The notes beneath the pieces were generated by a model, which was not told the DNA's origin, made no database searches, and worked only from the letters and a program-made list of their open reading frames with translations. The translations under genes were made by a program, and so were the position numbers. Below are positions 37,615 through 44,580 of a stretch of 60,962 nucleotides of DNA, in pieces; within the stretch, counting starts at the first letter, position 1; each line of letters begins with the position of its first letter. The stretch is from positions 1-60,962 of the IMG/VR virus record IMGVR_UViG_3300023184_000132; one strand, 5' to 3'. This DNA comes from a virus.

Positions 37615-38962
37615 TGGTTTTCTCCGTGATAGGAGACCCATAAGAGTCTTTTGTAACAGTCAATATAAGATCATAATCTTGGTGAAAAAATGAGTGATTT
37701 ATTTTGGTTATCATGTAAAGACCCGACAAGTATCTGTCCATTCCAAAATCTTCGTTTTGCTGTGCTTTTTTACTAATGTCTTCAGGAGAGGTTATTTTTA
37801 ATTCAACAATATCTCCTACTCGTCTACGAGAATCTCCTGGAACTTTTAATTGAAGAGTTATACAATTCATTTGATTCATGGAACTTTGACGAAGCAGTGC
37901 GTATTTTTCGTGCTCTTCGTTGTCGGGTATACCAGAAAATCTGTTTGAATTTTTCGGCAGAATTTTTTTATACGCTAAAGGATTTCCGTAAAGGTGTGTG
38001 TTTGGAGAAACAAGAGGATGCTTGTTGATGTGTTGACTAGAGGAAAATTCTTTATAATAATCAAATATAGAACCTTCCATTTTTTTGTTGTGTATATCAA
38101 AGGTATTCAGTATTGATCCGTAAACTCCTGTAGCAACATCCTGCATTTTATCGTTAGAAGAAATCACTGTTAGTTCTGTAATATTATCAAACATTGTTTT
38201 GTCGCGTTGTTTGTCTGTGGGTATTTGCCGATAAGTTGCAGTTTTGGGTAGGCCTTTAAAATAAGATAGAGGAGCAAATACATAAGTTCCATTCAAATGT
38301 TGAAAGAACAGGTAATCTGCACATTTATTTTCTTTTATTGAGGAAAAAGATTTATTTGCCAACCAATTGATTGCGTAAAACGGAGACCACCACGGAAACA
38401 CCACGCTTTTATTTGTTCCTTCAGACGGAACTGGAACCCAAAATTTTACTGTTTTGTTAAGATAATTTTTATCGTTTTGCTTTGCTTTCCATATGTGCTG
38501 ATCAAATATTTGACTTGCCATATCCGAATATGATTTTTGCTTATACGCAGTTGAGAATTTTGTAGTGGTGTTAAAAAAGAATTCTTCTGAGACAAATTCT
38601 ATGGTTGTTATTTTTGCTTTATCGGATGCTTCTGTGCTGTGTGATTTGTAGACTCTAAAAACCAATTCTATTTTGTTTTGTTGCTGATTTTCTTGTCCAG
38701 GAGTATAAAAAGTTATCCGAATAGACTCGTTGCCCATTATAATATAATGATTTTTCAACGCCAGTGCGTCTCCAAATACTATCGATCCAGATAGACTATT
38801 TGAAAAAATATCTTCGTAAACTTCTACTGAATAAATAAAGTCTTTTAAACTAATTTCTTCTGGTTTTCCTGCTGCTGCAGAAGGAATCAAAAGATTTACA
38901 GATTCAATAACAATATCGCCTGGACGATTTAGCAAATTAGGATCAGTAGTTGGCGCGTCCAT
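37607..38962 (-). CDS. Baseplate hub protein (gp27-like)
   Basis: A 451-aa protein directly upstream of gp5. The segment FIYSVEVYEDIFSNSLSGSIVFGD followed by ESIRITFYTPG is the hub-protein pattern (beta-barrel tube-like domains) seen in T4-like and related phages in the gp27 role, joining the tail tube to the gp5 spike. A region near 300-400 (RQSSMNQMNCITLQLKVPGD then GDIVELKI) fits a second barrel. The stop overlaps the gp5 start. T4 gp27 is 391 aa. The functional call rests on pattern and position. Confidence 0.72.
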   Translation of the reverse strand: MDAPTTDPNLLNRPGDIVIESVNLLIPSAAAGKPEEISLKDFIYSVEVYEDIFSNSLSGSIVFGDALALKNHYIIMGNESIRITFYTPGQENQQQNKIELVFRVYKSHSTEASDKAKITTIEFVSEEFFFNTTTKFSTAYKQKSYSDMASQIFDQHIWKAKQNDKNYLNKTVKFWVPVPSEGTNKSVVFPWWSPFYAINWLANKSFSSIKENKCADYLFFQHLNGTYVFAPLSYFKGLPKTATYRQIPTDKQRDKTMFDNITELTVISSNDKMQDVATGVYGSILNTFDIHNKKMEGSIFDYYKEFSSSQHINKHPLVSPNTHLYGNPLAYKKILPKNSNRFSGIPDNEEHEKYALLRQSSMNQMNCITLQLKVPGDSRRRVGDIVELKITSPEDISKKAQQNEDFGMDRYLSGLYMITKINHSFFHQDYDLILTVTKDSYGSPITEKTNG

Positions 38963-38969
38963 TTATTGT

Positions 38970-39809
38970 TTATCTGAATAAGTCGGAAAATTCTTTTGAT
39001 GCACTGTTTACATATTTTGCTTTTAGCAAAGAGATGTTTCTTTTTCTTTCGTTTAAAAACGATTCGTAATCGTAATTTGATACCTCTCCAATCGAAGCAA
39101 TTGTGGATTTTAGGGGAGAAGTATACACTTTTATTCGTTCCGTTGCATCTCCACCAGATATAGGATTGATTCTTCCTCTAGGGTCTAACCAGTTTCCGTA
39201 TTTGTCTTCAAAATGATGCAATGATGTTTTGTTTTCTTCTGTGTATATAATTTTAGTTTTTATTTTTATTCCGTTGCTGTTTGTTAAACTTATTGTATCG
39301 TTTGCGGTTGTTGGAGTTCCTGTGTTTGTATAGCCTGTTACTACCATCTTGCCAAACAAAGGATCATACGACAAGGCAGTAACCGTTGTGTTTCCTATAA
39401 TTGCGGTGGTAGATTCTGTTAAAACAGGTTCTGTGTTTAAAATTGGAAGTTCTGCTTTTGCTCCATCCGAATAGACAAAAGTATCAGAAACATAAACTGC
39501 AATTCCAGGATATTTGTAATCTAATTGACTGTCCAATTCTCTCTGTGATAAGGGCCAATCGTAATAAGGATTTATCATCTCGTTAAACAAGAGTATTATC
39601 CAATGAAGATCTGCTCTTCCGTATACTTGGTGTGCTAAGGTTTCTGGTTTTTCACCATCAGAAATTAAATAATCATCAAATAAACTATCGTTATCTTTAA
39701 TATAATTTGAAAATTTTGCTCTAACCAAAATATTTCTTGCTTGAACAACAGTTAATTCGTTGGCATCTCTTATTATAGAAGTAATGGGGAAATTTGAAAA
39801 ATAACTCAT
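38970..39809 (-). CDS. 53: Baseplate wedge protein gp53
   Basis: A 279-aa protein. The opening MSYFSNFP, then FDDYLISDGEKPETLAHQVY and DLHWIILLFNEMINPYYDWP is the LysM-like N-terminal signature of gp53, which helps lock wedges around the hub. T4 gp53 is 196 aa; the additional length lies in a beta-rich insertion (TVTALSYDPLFGKMVVTGYT). The C-terminus (NYDYESFLNERKRNISLLK) matches the family ending. Two bases separate it from the upstream gp48-like gene. Confidence 0.92.
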   Translation of the reverse strand: MSYFSNFPITSIIRDANELTVVQARNILVRAKFSNYIKDNDSLFDDYLISDGEKPETLAHQVYGRADLHWIILLFNEMINPYYDWPLSQRELDSQLDYKYPGIAVYVSDTFVYSDGAKAELPILNTEPVLTESTTAIIGNTTVTALSYDPLFGKMVVTGYTNTGTPTTANDTISLTNSNGIKIKTKIIYTEENKTSLHHFEDKYGNWLDPRGRINPISGGDATERIKVYTSPLKSTIASIGEVSNYDYESFLNERKRNISLLKAKYVNSASKEFSDLFR

Positions 39810-39811
39810 TT

Positions 39812-41416
39812 TTAATACCCCTGATCTATTCTGTCTTGAGTTAGGATTTCCAACTCTTCAAAGGTAAGACTCATGTCTATTTTTGTTGGTGACGCACCCA
39901 ATCCAGGTTCAGGTGCAAAGGTGGTAAACTGTTCGTCACCGTAAGTTAAACTTATATCTTTCAAGGCACACCGTGCAATTTTAGGTAAAAAAACATTTTC
40001 AACTCCGTTATGAAAAAACTTAATTTTAAATTCTGCAGGATAATCCAAATACCTTCCTGCCAAATCTTCAGATCGCTTAGGTAATGCGTACTTTCTAAAA
40101 TCTCTTATAATGCGGTGAACTTCTAACATTTCGTGACGAGATCTTGGTGTGAATCGAAAAGAAAACTCAAACACTCTTCTTTTTACAGACTTAAATAAAT
40201 TAAGTGCAAAAGGATTTTGAACTTTGCGAGAGGTTGCTGCGTACACCTTATCCAACTTTAAGTCATCCATTCCTACCATTTTTCCTAAAGATGTACTGGC
40301 CTTTGCCAAAGCTCGTCTGGCGTAGGTTTCCTGCATTGCGCGCATCAATGCTCCTGAGTTTTCTCCCTGAGAAGAAGCACCCACCATATTTGCTAGAGTC
40401 CTGCCCATACCTTTTAGCCCACCAAGTGTTTCTACCAATGCACCAAAATCATCTTCTGTGTACTCTACTCCGTATGAAGTTTTTAGGTTATTTGGTAGGT
40501 ATAGAAGTATTGTTTCTGAAATTCTTTTGTTTGCAGTAGTCATTCCTGTAGTTTCTGCAACAAACGAAAAATCTCCCATTCCTGTATTTGCAGTTGGTTC
40601 TCCATAATTTTCCCATACCGATTTTGCCATTGTGCTAAATGCTCCCGATTGAATTAGTGAATTTGAGTTAAATGCTGCCACTCCCATTGATGCGGCAGAA
40701 TCCACAAGACCAGAACCTGTAGCAAAAGAAGCAGCACCGGCGATTCCTCCAGAAACAGAAACTGCTGCAGCACGAGTAACTGCTCCATGATTGTTTATGT
40801 TAGTTCTAAGTTTTTCTATATCATAATTAAAATTACCGTAATTAATTTTAGGAATAATTTTATCTGACTGTGATGAGGTGTTGGAGACCAAACTTGCACC
40901 ACTAGTTTCGTACATTTCAAATTGCATATAATTTTGTAGTTCTGGATTTACTCCTAGATCTTCAGGATACACTAGAATTCTATTCTGACCTTCTGTCCTG
41001 TTTGACCTTGCAATATCTCTCTTAAGTTGTTCTTGATGAGCCATAACCTCCATGGCGGTGGTCTGATATTCATCCGTCTTCATCATGGCAATCGTATCTT
41101 CTTCACTAAAACGAGTTACTGCGCTGTTTGGATTTGATTTGTTGCCAGATTCCGTACCAACTGCATCGTATCCTACTGTCTTGGACAACCCTTTACTATT
41201 ACTACCAGAAGGTGGAGCTCCTGCTTGAGCTGCTCTAGATGCTCTGTAGTTTGCTGCCGACTCTGCTCGCAAAGATTCCAACTGTTGTGGGGTATAAGTA
41301 GATTCTAGAGAACCTGCTAACGAGGGGCCATCGCCAGGATTTCCTAATGTTGGACTTTTAAGGGCCTGGTCATGAGCCATCATTCTTTGAATTTGCAAGT
41401 CGTCTGCTGCGCTCAT
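39812..41416 (-). CDS. 48: Baseplate tail tube cap protein (gp48-like)
   Basis: A 534-aa protein and the first gene of the 39-kb minus-strand operon. Residues 1-110 are Ala/Ser/Gly-rich and probably disordered. The core includes ETILLYLPNNLKTSYGVEYT, as in gp48 (a tube protein at the baseplate centre). The C-terminal part (FSFRFTPRSRHEMLEVHRII, then DISLTYGDEQFTTFAPEPG) has the conserved tube-cap barrel and a final FEELEILTQDRI helix typical of the family. The ATG overlaps the stop of a 13-codon upstream ORF, and a CTAAATA late-type core lies 61-67 bases upstream. T4 gp48 is 364 aa. Confidence 0.8.
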   Translation of the reverse strand: MSAADDLQIQRMMAHDQALKSPTLGNPGDGPSLAGSLESTYTPQQLESLRAESAANYRASRAAQAGAPPSGSNSKGLSKTVGYDAVGTESGNKSNPNSAVTRFSEEDTIAMMKTDEYQTTAMEVMAHQEQLKRDIARSNRTEGQNRILVYPEDLGVNPELQNYMQFEMYETSGASLVSNTSSQSDKIIPKINYGNFNYDIEKLRTNINNHGAVTRAAAVSVSGGIAGAASFATGSGLVDSAASMGVAAFNSNSLIQSGAFSTMAKSVWENYGEPTANTGMGDFSFVAETTGMTTANKRISETILLYLPNNLKTSYGVEYTEDDFGALVETLGGLKGMGRTLANMVGASSQGENSGALMRAMQETYARRALAKASTSLGKMVGMDDLKLDKVYAATSRKVQNPFALNLFKSVKRRVFEFSFRFTPRSRHEMLEVHRIIRDFRKYALPKRSEDLAGRYLDYPAEFKIKFFHNGVENVFLPKIARCALKDISLTYGDEQFTTFAPEPGLGASPTKIDMSLTFEELEILTQDRIDQGY

Positions 41417-41454
41417 ATTAGTTTCCTCTGTTTAAATGTGTTTAACATAGACAT
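41413..41454 (-). CDS. 13-codon upstream ORF coupled to the gp48-like gene
   Basis: A short ORF in the leader of the tail operon, encoding MSMLNTFKQRKLI. It has a strong Shine-Dalgarno region (AAAGGAAAGG) and its TGA overlaps the gp48-like ATG as ATGA. The gp48-like Shine-Dalgarno site (GAGGAAA) lies within it. This arrangement is that of a translational-coupling leader peptide. It could be fortuitous; only homologous leaders would show whether it is conserved. Confidence 0.4.
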   Translation of the reverse strand: MSMLNTFKQRKLI

Positions 41455-41476
41455 TTTGCCTTTCCTTTGCTTATTG

Positions 41477-41483
41477 TATTTAG
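41477..41483 (-). promoter_or_regulatory. Late-type promoter core CTAAATA for the minus-strand tail operon
   Basis: Minus-strand CTAAATA, matching the T4-type late core (TATAAATA) apart from its first bases. The predicted transcript start near 41471 gives a leader of about 55 bases before the gp48-like ATG, including the 13-codon ORF. It forms a perfect inverted pair with the plus-strand CTAAATA at 41495. Confidence 0.6.
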
Positions 41484-41494
41484 ATAATATTTTA

Positions 41495-41501
41495 CTAAAT
41501 A
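41495..41501 (+). promoter_or_regulatory. Late-type promoter core CTAAATA for the gp4 operon
   Basis: Plus-strand CTAAATA, 11 bases from the divergent copy. The predicted transcript start near 41507 leaves a short leader holding the Shine-Dalgarno stretch GAGAGG (41509-41514) before the gp4 frame. Confidence 0.6.
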
Positions 41502-41522
41502 TAAAAAAGAGAGGATACTCCT

Positions 41523-41996
41523 ATCGGAACCTTCAGATCATATAAAGGATTCTATAAACCCAAGAATCCCACCAAATATAAAGGCGATCCCACCAACTGT
41601 ATTTATAGATCGTTGTGGGAGCGGCGCTTTATGCAATACTGTGATTTAAACGAATCTATCGTTGGTTGGTCGTCTGAAGAAGTAGTAGTTCCTTATTGGT
41701 CTCCTCTTGACAACAAACCTCACCGATACTATGTGGACTTTTGGGTGAAAACTATGACGGCTGAAGGCAAAGAAGAGTGCATGCTGATTGAAATTAAACC
41801 TAGAAACAAAACAAGTAAACCTGAACTAGGCAACAAAAAGATGACTAGAGCAAAAATAAACGAGATGCGAGACTGGATTATAAACAGCAGCAAATGGGAA
41901 GCTGCAGAGAAATTCTGCGAGGCTCGTGGGTGGAAATTTAAGGTTTTGACCGAAAAAGACATATTTGGTCGAGGAAAAGAAAGAAACGCACCATGA
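41523..41996 (+). CDS. 4: Head completion protein gp4, apparent ATC start
   Basis: A 157-aa protein of the T4 gp4 (gp50/65) nuclease-like head completion family, which finishes the DNA-filled head before tail joining. Family sequence begins well before any canonical start: GTFRSYKGFYKPKNPTKYKG, then YRSLWERRFMQYCD. Core residues follow: WSSEEVVVPYWSP, RYYVDFWVK, and LIEIKPRNKTSKP with the PD-(D/E)XK-like D...EIK pattern. In frame, a stop lies at 41502 and no ATG, GTG or TTG occurs before TTG 41613, inside the conserved WERRF region. ATC at 41523 has GAGG eight bases upstream and yields an N-terminus like T4 gp4, so I place the start there. It overlaps the next gene by ATGA. Confidence 0.85.
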   Translation: MGTFRSYKGFYKPKNPTKYKGDPTNCIYRSLWERRFMQYCDLNESIVGWSSEEVVVPYWSPLDNKPHRYYVDFWVKTMTAEGKEECMLIEIKPRNKTSKPELGNKKMTRAKINEMRDWIINSSKWEAAEKFCEARGWKFKVLTEKDIFGRGKERNAP

Positions 41997-42568
41997 GTCA
42001 AGAAGAAGTAGGAGCTATTCTTCGCAAATTTAAATTTGAAAATATTGATATTGCTACACGCACAGCAACGCATTGGTTAGGAGAACACCTAAACTCGGTA
42101 GGGCCCATTAGTCGTACCTCTATTCTTAGAGACGCAGTGTCTGCTTCTTCTATTAGTCCAGGCAACATGTATTTTTTCTCATACAATCCTAAAACTAAAA
42201 ATATTTTGCCGTTTTACGACATGTTTCCTCTTGCTATAGCACTAAAACCAACTCCTGGTGGGTTTTTAGGGTTAAACCTACACTATCTTAGATACTACCA
42301 CAGAGCAGTATTCTTAAATTTGCTGTTAGATTTTGCAGACAGAAGCAATTGGTACGAAACAAAAACGGCAAAATTCTTGTTGGAGTATACAGCATTAAAA
42401 AACAATAAATATCTTCATGGTACGATAAAACGATATTATTTTAAACAATTCATAAGCGGAGCAGTTCGAGTGCTTCCTAAAGACTGGAAGGTTGTTCCGT
42501 TTTTACCCATAGATAGATTCATGAAAGCATCAAGAGAAGAAGTGTTTAGGTGGGCATCTTCACAATAA
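41993..42568 (+). CDS. Conserved T4-like phage protein of unknown function
   Basis: A 191-aa protein co-transcribed with gp4 (ATGA overlap). The central block GNMYFFSYNPKTKNILPFYD, then FPLAIALKPTPGGFLGLNLHYL resembles proteins that recur near structural genes in T4-like phages. I do not know its role and see no enzyme motif. A DNA-end protector or completion function would fit the neighbourhood, but that is only positional. The C-terminal segment is basic (HGTIKRYYFKQFISGAVRVL). Confidence 0.6.
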   Translation: MSQEEVGAILRKFKFENIDIATRTATHWLGEHLNSVGPISRTSILRDAVSASSISPGNMYFFSYNPKTKNILPFYDMFPLAIALKPTPGGFLGLNLHYLRYYHRAVFLNLLLDFADRSNWYETKTAKFLLEYTALKNNKYLHGTIKRYYFKQFISGAVRVLPKDWKVVPFLPIDRFMKASREEVFRWASSQ

Positions 42569-42586
42569 GCAGAAAGACATATTCAC

Positions 42587-43597
42587 ATGAGCGCGTTCGG
42601 TTCTTCATTTAATTTTCCTAAATTTCAAGATCTTCTTGCAGCAGACTATTCTAATAGTGGACAGCGGGTGTCTCCTTTAGGGTCAAATCAAGGTGCGGGT
42701 TTTATTGAGGAAATGGTTGGATACGCTAGGTGGATGGGATTTATGCGTCCCAACAGATACTGTGTTTTGTTTCAAGGAGTTCCAAGTGCTGCTGCTTTAA
42801 TGGAAACCAAAAACGAACGATTATCCATGAATTGCTTGTCTGCTACCATACCAGACTCTGGTTTTTCCACAGCAGAAATGTCTATTTCTGGCCCTAAAAG
42901 AAATATTCCTCAATCTCAGGTGTTTAGTGCAGATCCTGCATTTCAATTTAATTGCGGAACAGATCTATACGAATACACTTTTTTTCGTGCATGGCAAAGG
43001 TCGATTGTAGATCCAGTTTCTCGTCAGGCAGCATACTATAATGATTATGCAAGAAATTGTTCGTTAACTCTTGTTATTCTGCCAAATAATGTTAAAAACT
43101 TTAGAGAAATGCTGGACAGATTGGATACTGGTGAACTGTATGGAATCCGACTGAGTGAATTGTATCCAAAGGTTGTTGGTATGAATCAAGTTCAGCACAG
43201 TTCTTCAAATAATGTTTTAATATCTAATGTTACCTTTGGATACCGTGAAATTGTTCCGTATAAGGATTGGGCAGACGACTACAAGTATGCACTCAAGGCA
43301 GCAGCAGATTCCATGATGGATACCATACAGAGTGGAACTTTTACAAAAGCAAAAGCATTGTCAGGAGAGGGGTTACAGAAAGAATTGGAAAATTCCGCAT
43401 ACGAACAAAGCATGGGCAATTTTCTTGCTAAAGAACCTCTTGGTGCTAAAATTGCTGGCGGCAATCCAAATTACGAAAAATACATTGTTCCTAGCAAAGA
43501 TCCGTCAGTCCCACCAAATGCAGGAAGTGCCAATGTGTTTATGAACAATTTGCTGACTTCAGGTATTAACACTTCTGCCCTCTTCAAAGGCATATAA
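42587..43597 (+). CDS. Tail tube-family protein (gp54/gp19-like tube initiator)
   Basis: A 336-aa protein. The segment MGFMRPNRYCVLFQGVP followed by LSMNCLSATIPDSGFST and FRAWQRSIVDPVSRQAAYYND is the tail tube fold pattern shared by T4 gp19 and the tube initiator gp54. T4 gp54 is 320 aa and gp19 is 163 aa; the length and the place between gp4 and gp26 favour the gp54 role, forming the first tube ring on the baseplate. The C-terminal 100 residues (after GYREIVPYKDWAD) are a variable helical extension. Confidence 0.65.
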   Translation: MSAFGSSFNFPKFQDLLAADYSNSGQRVSPLGSNQGAGFIEEMVGYARWMGFMRPNRYCVLFQGVPSAAALMETKNERLSMNCLSATIPDSGFSTAEMSISGPKRNIPQSQVFSADPAFQFNCGTDLYEYTFFRAWQRSIVDPVSRQAAYYNDYARNCSLTLVILPNNVKNFREMLDRLDTGELYGIRLSELYPKVVGMNQVQHSSSNNVLISNVTFGYREIVPYKDWADDYKYALKAAADSMMDTIQSGTFTKAKALSGEGLQKELENSAYEQSMGNFLAKEPLGAKIAGGNPNYEKYIVPSKDPSVPPNAGSANVFMNNLLTSGINTSALFKGI

Positions 43598-43600
43598 ATA
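43593..43600 (+). promoter_or_regulatory. T4-type late promoter core TATAAATA upstream of gp26
   Basis: A perfect TATAAATA overlapping the stop of the tube gene. The predicted start is near 43606, followed by AGGAG at 43621 and ATG at 43634. Confidence 0.7.
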
Positions 43601-43633
43601 CAAAGTAATGACACAACCTAAGGAGAATTGATT

Positions 43634-44344
43634 ATGGGTCTGCCAACAATTGCTGTACCGAAATATACACTCACTGTTCCTTCTAGTGGACAACAAATAG
43701 AATATCGTCCTTTTCTTGTAAAAGAAGAGAAAATTCTGCTTTTAGCAAACGAAAGCAAAAACGAAAAAGAACAAATTCGTGCAATGAAGCAAGCAATTGA
43801 AAATTGCACCTTTGGTAAGGTGGATGTAAATTCACTTGCTTCGTTTGATATTGAATATTTGTTTCTTAAATTGCGATCTAAGTCTGTAGGAGAAACGGTA
43901 GAAGTTGGAGTAAAATGCAGCGAATGCGAAACCAACTGTCCTACAACTATTGACTTGAGTGATGTAGAAGTAAGTTTCCACCCTAAGTTTACAAACAGGA
44001 TTGCCCTTACAGAAACAATCGGTGTTCTGATGCGTTATCCAACTTACGATGACATGGTAACAATTTCTCAGGCGCAGAAAAAAGAAGACAATACTGCTGT
44101 TATGGATTTTGTGGCAAGTTGTATTAACAAAATTTATGACGGACAGCAAGTTTACAACACTGTGGATTTCACAAAACAAGAGGTCTTGAATTTTTTAGAT
44201 GAGTTATCACAATCGTCTTTAAAGAAGATAATGTCGTTTTTTGAATTGATGCCGTCTCTACAAAAAGAAATAAAAGTTATTTGCAAAAAGTGCAATAAAG
44301 AATCGGAGGTAATGCTAAAGGGTGCTCAAAGTTTTTTTCAGTAA
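43634..44344 (+). CDS. 26: Baseplate hub assembly protein gp26
   Basis: A 236-aa protein. The opening GLPTIAVPKYTLTVPSSGQ, then YRPFLVKEEKILLLANES and QAIENCTFGKVDV is diagnostic for the gp26 family of T4-like phages, needed for hub assembly. A zinc-ribbon-like set is visible: CSEC at 95-98 with C102, and CKKC near the C-terminus. I use ATG at 43634 rather than the in-frame TTG six bases upstream because AGGAG is ideally placed. T4 gp26 is 208 aa. gp51 follows two bases later. Confidence 0.92.
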   Translation: MGLPTIAVPKYTLTVPSSGQQIEYRPFLVKEEKILLLANESKNEKEQIRAMKQAIENCTFGKVDVNSLASFDIEYLFLKLRSKSVGETVEVGVKCSECETNCPTTIDLSDVEVSFHPKFTNRIALTETIGVLMRYPTYDDMVTISQAQKKEDNTAVMDFVASCINKIYDGQQVYNTVDFTKQEVLNFLDELSQSSLKKIMSFFELMPSLQKEIKVICKKCNKESEVMLKGAQSFFQ

Positions 44345-44346
44345 GT

Positions 44347-44556
44347 ATGATGCACGACAATCTGGCGAATATGTTTCAAAGCAATTTCGCACTAATGCAG
44401 CATCATAAGTATTCTCTGTCGGATTTAGAAAATATGCTACCGTGGGAACGAAGATTGTATATTGATATGGTGATTAGTCATGTTAAAGCGGAGAATGAGA
44501 AACAGCAGGGAGGAATTGGTGGAGGAGATTTAGATCCTGCCCAATTCAAGAAATAG
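44347..44556 (+). CDS. 51: Small gp51-like baseplate hub assembly protein
   Basis: A 69-aa protein. MMHDNLANMFQSNFALMQHH, then SLSDLENMLPWERRLYIDM matches the short gp51 proteins that follow gp26 in aquatic T4-like phages. T4 gp51 is much larger (249 aa), so the name rests on the aquatic relatives. The C-terminal 20 residues are Gly-rich. It is thought to catalyse hub assembly and is not a virion part. Confidence 0.8.
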   Translation: MMHDNLANMFQSNFALMQHHKYSLSDLENMLPWERRLYIDMVISHVKAENEKQQGGIGGGDLDPAQFKK

Positions 44557-44580
44557 ACTACACCACAGCATTAATAATAC

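Noticed and set aside
41613-41996. gp4 starting at TTG 41613
   Set aside because: It would delete about 30 conserved N-terminal residues; the frame upstream reads clear gp4 sequence back to ATC 41523.
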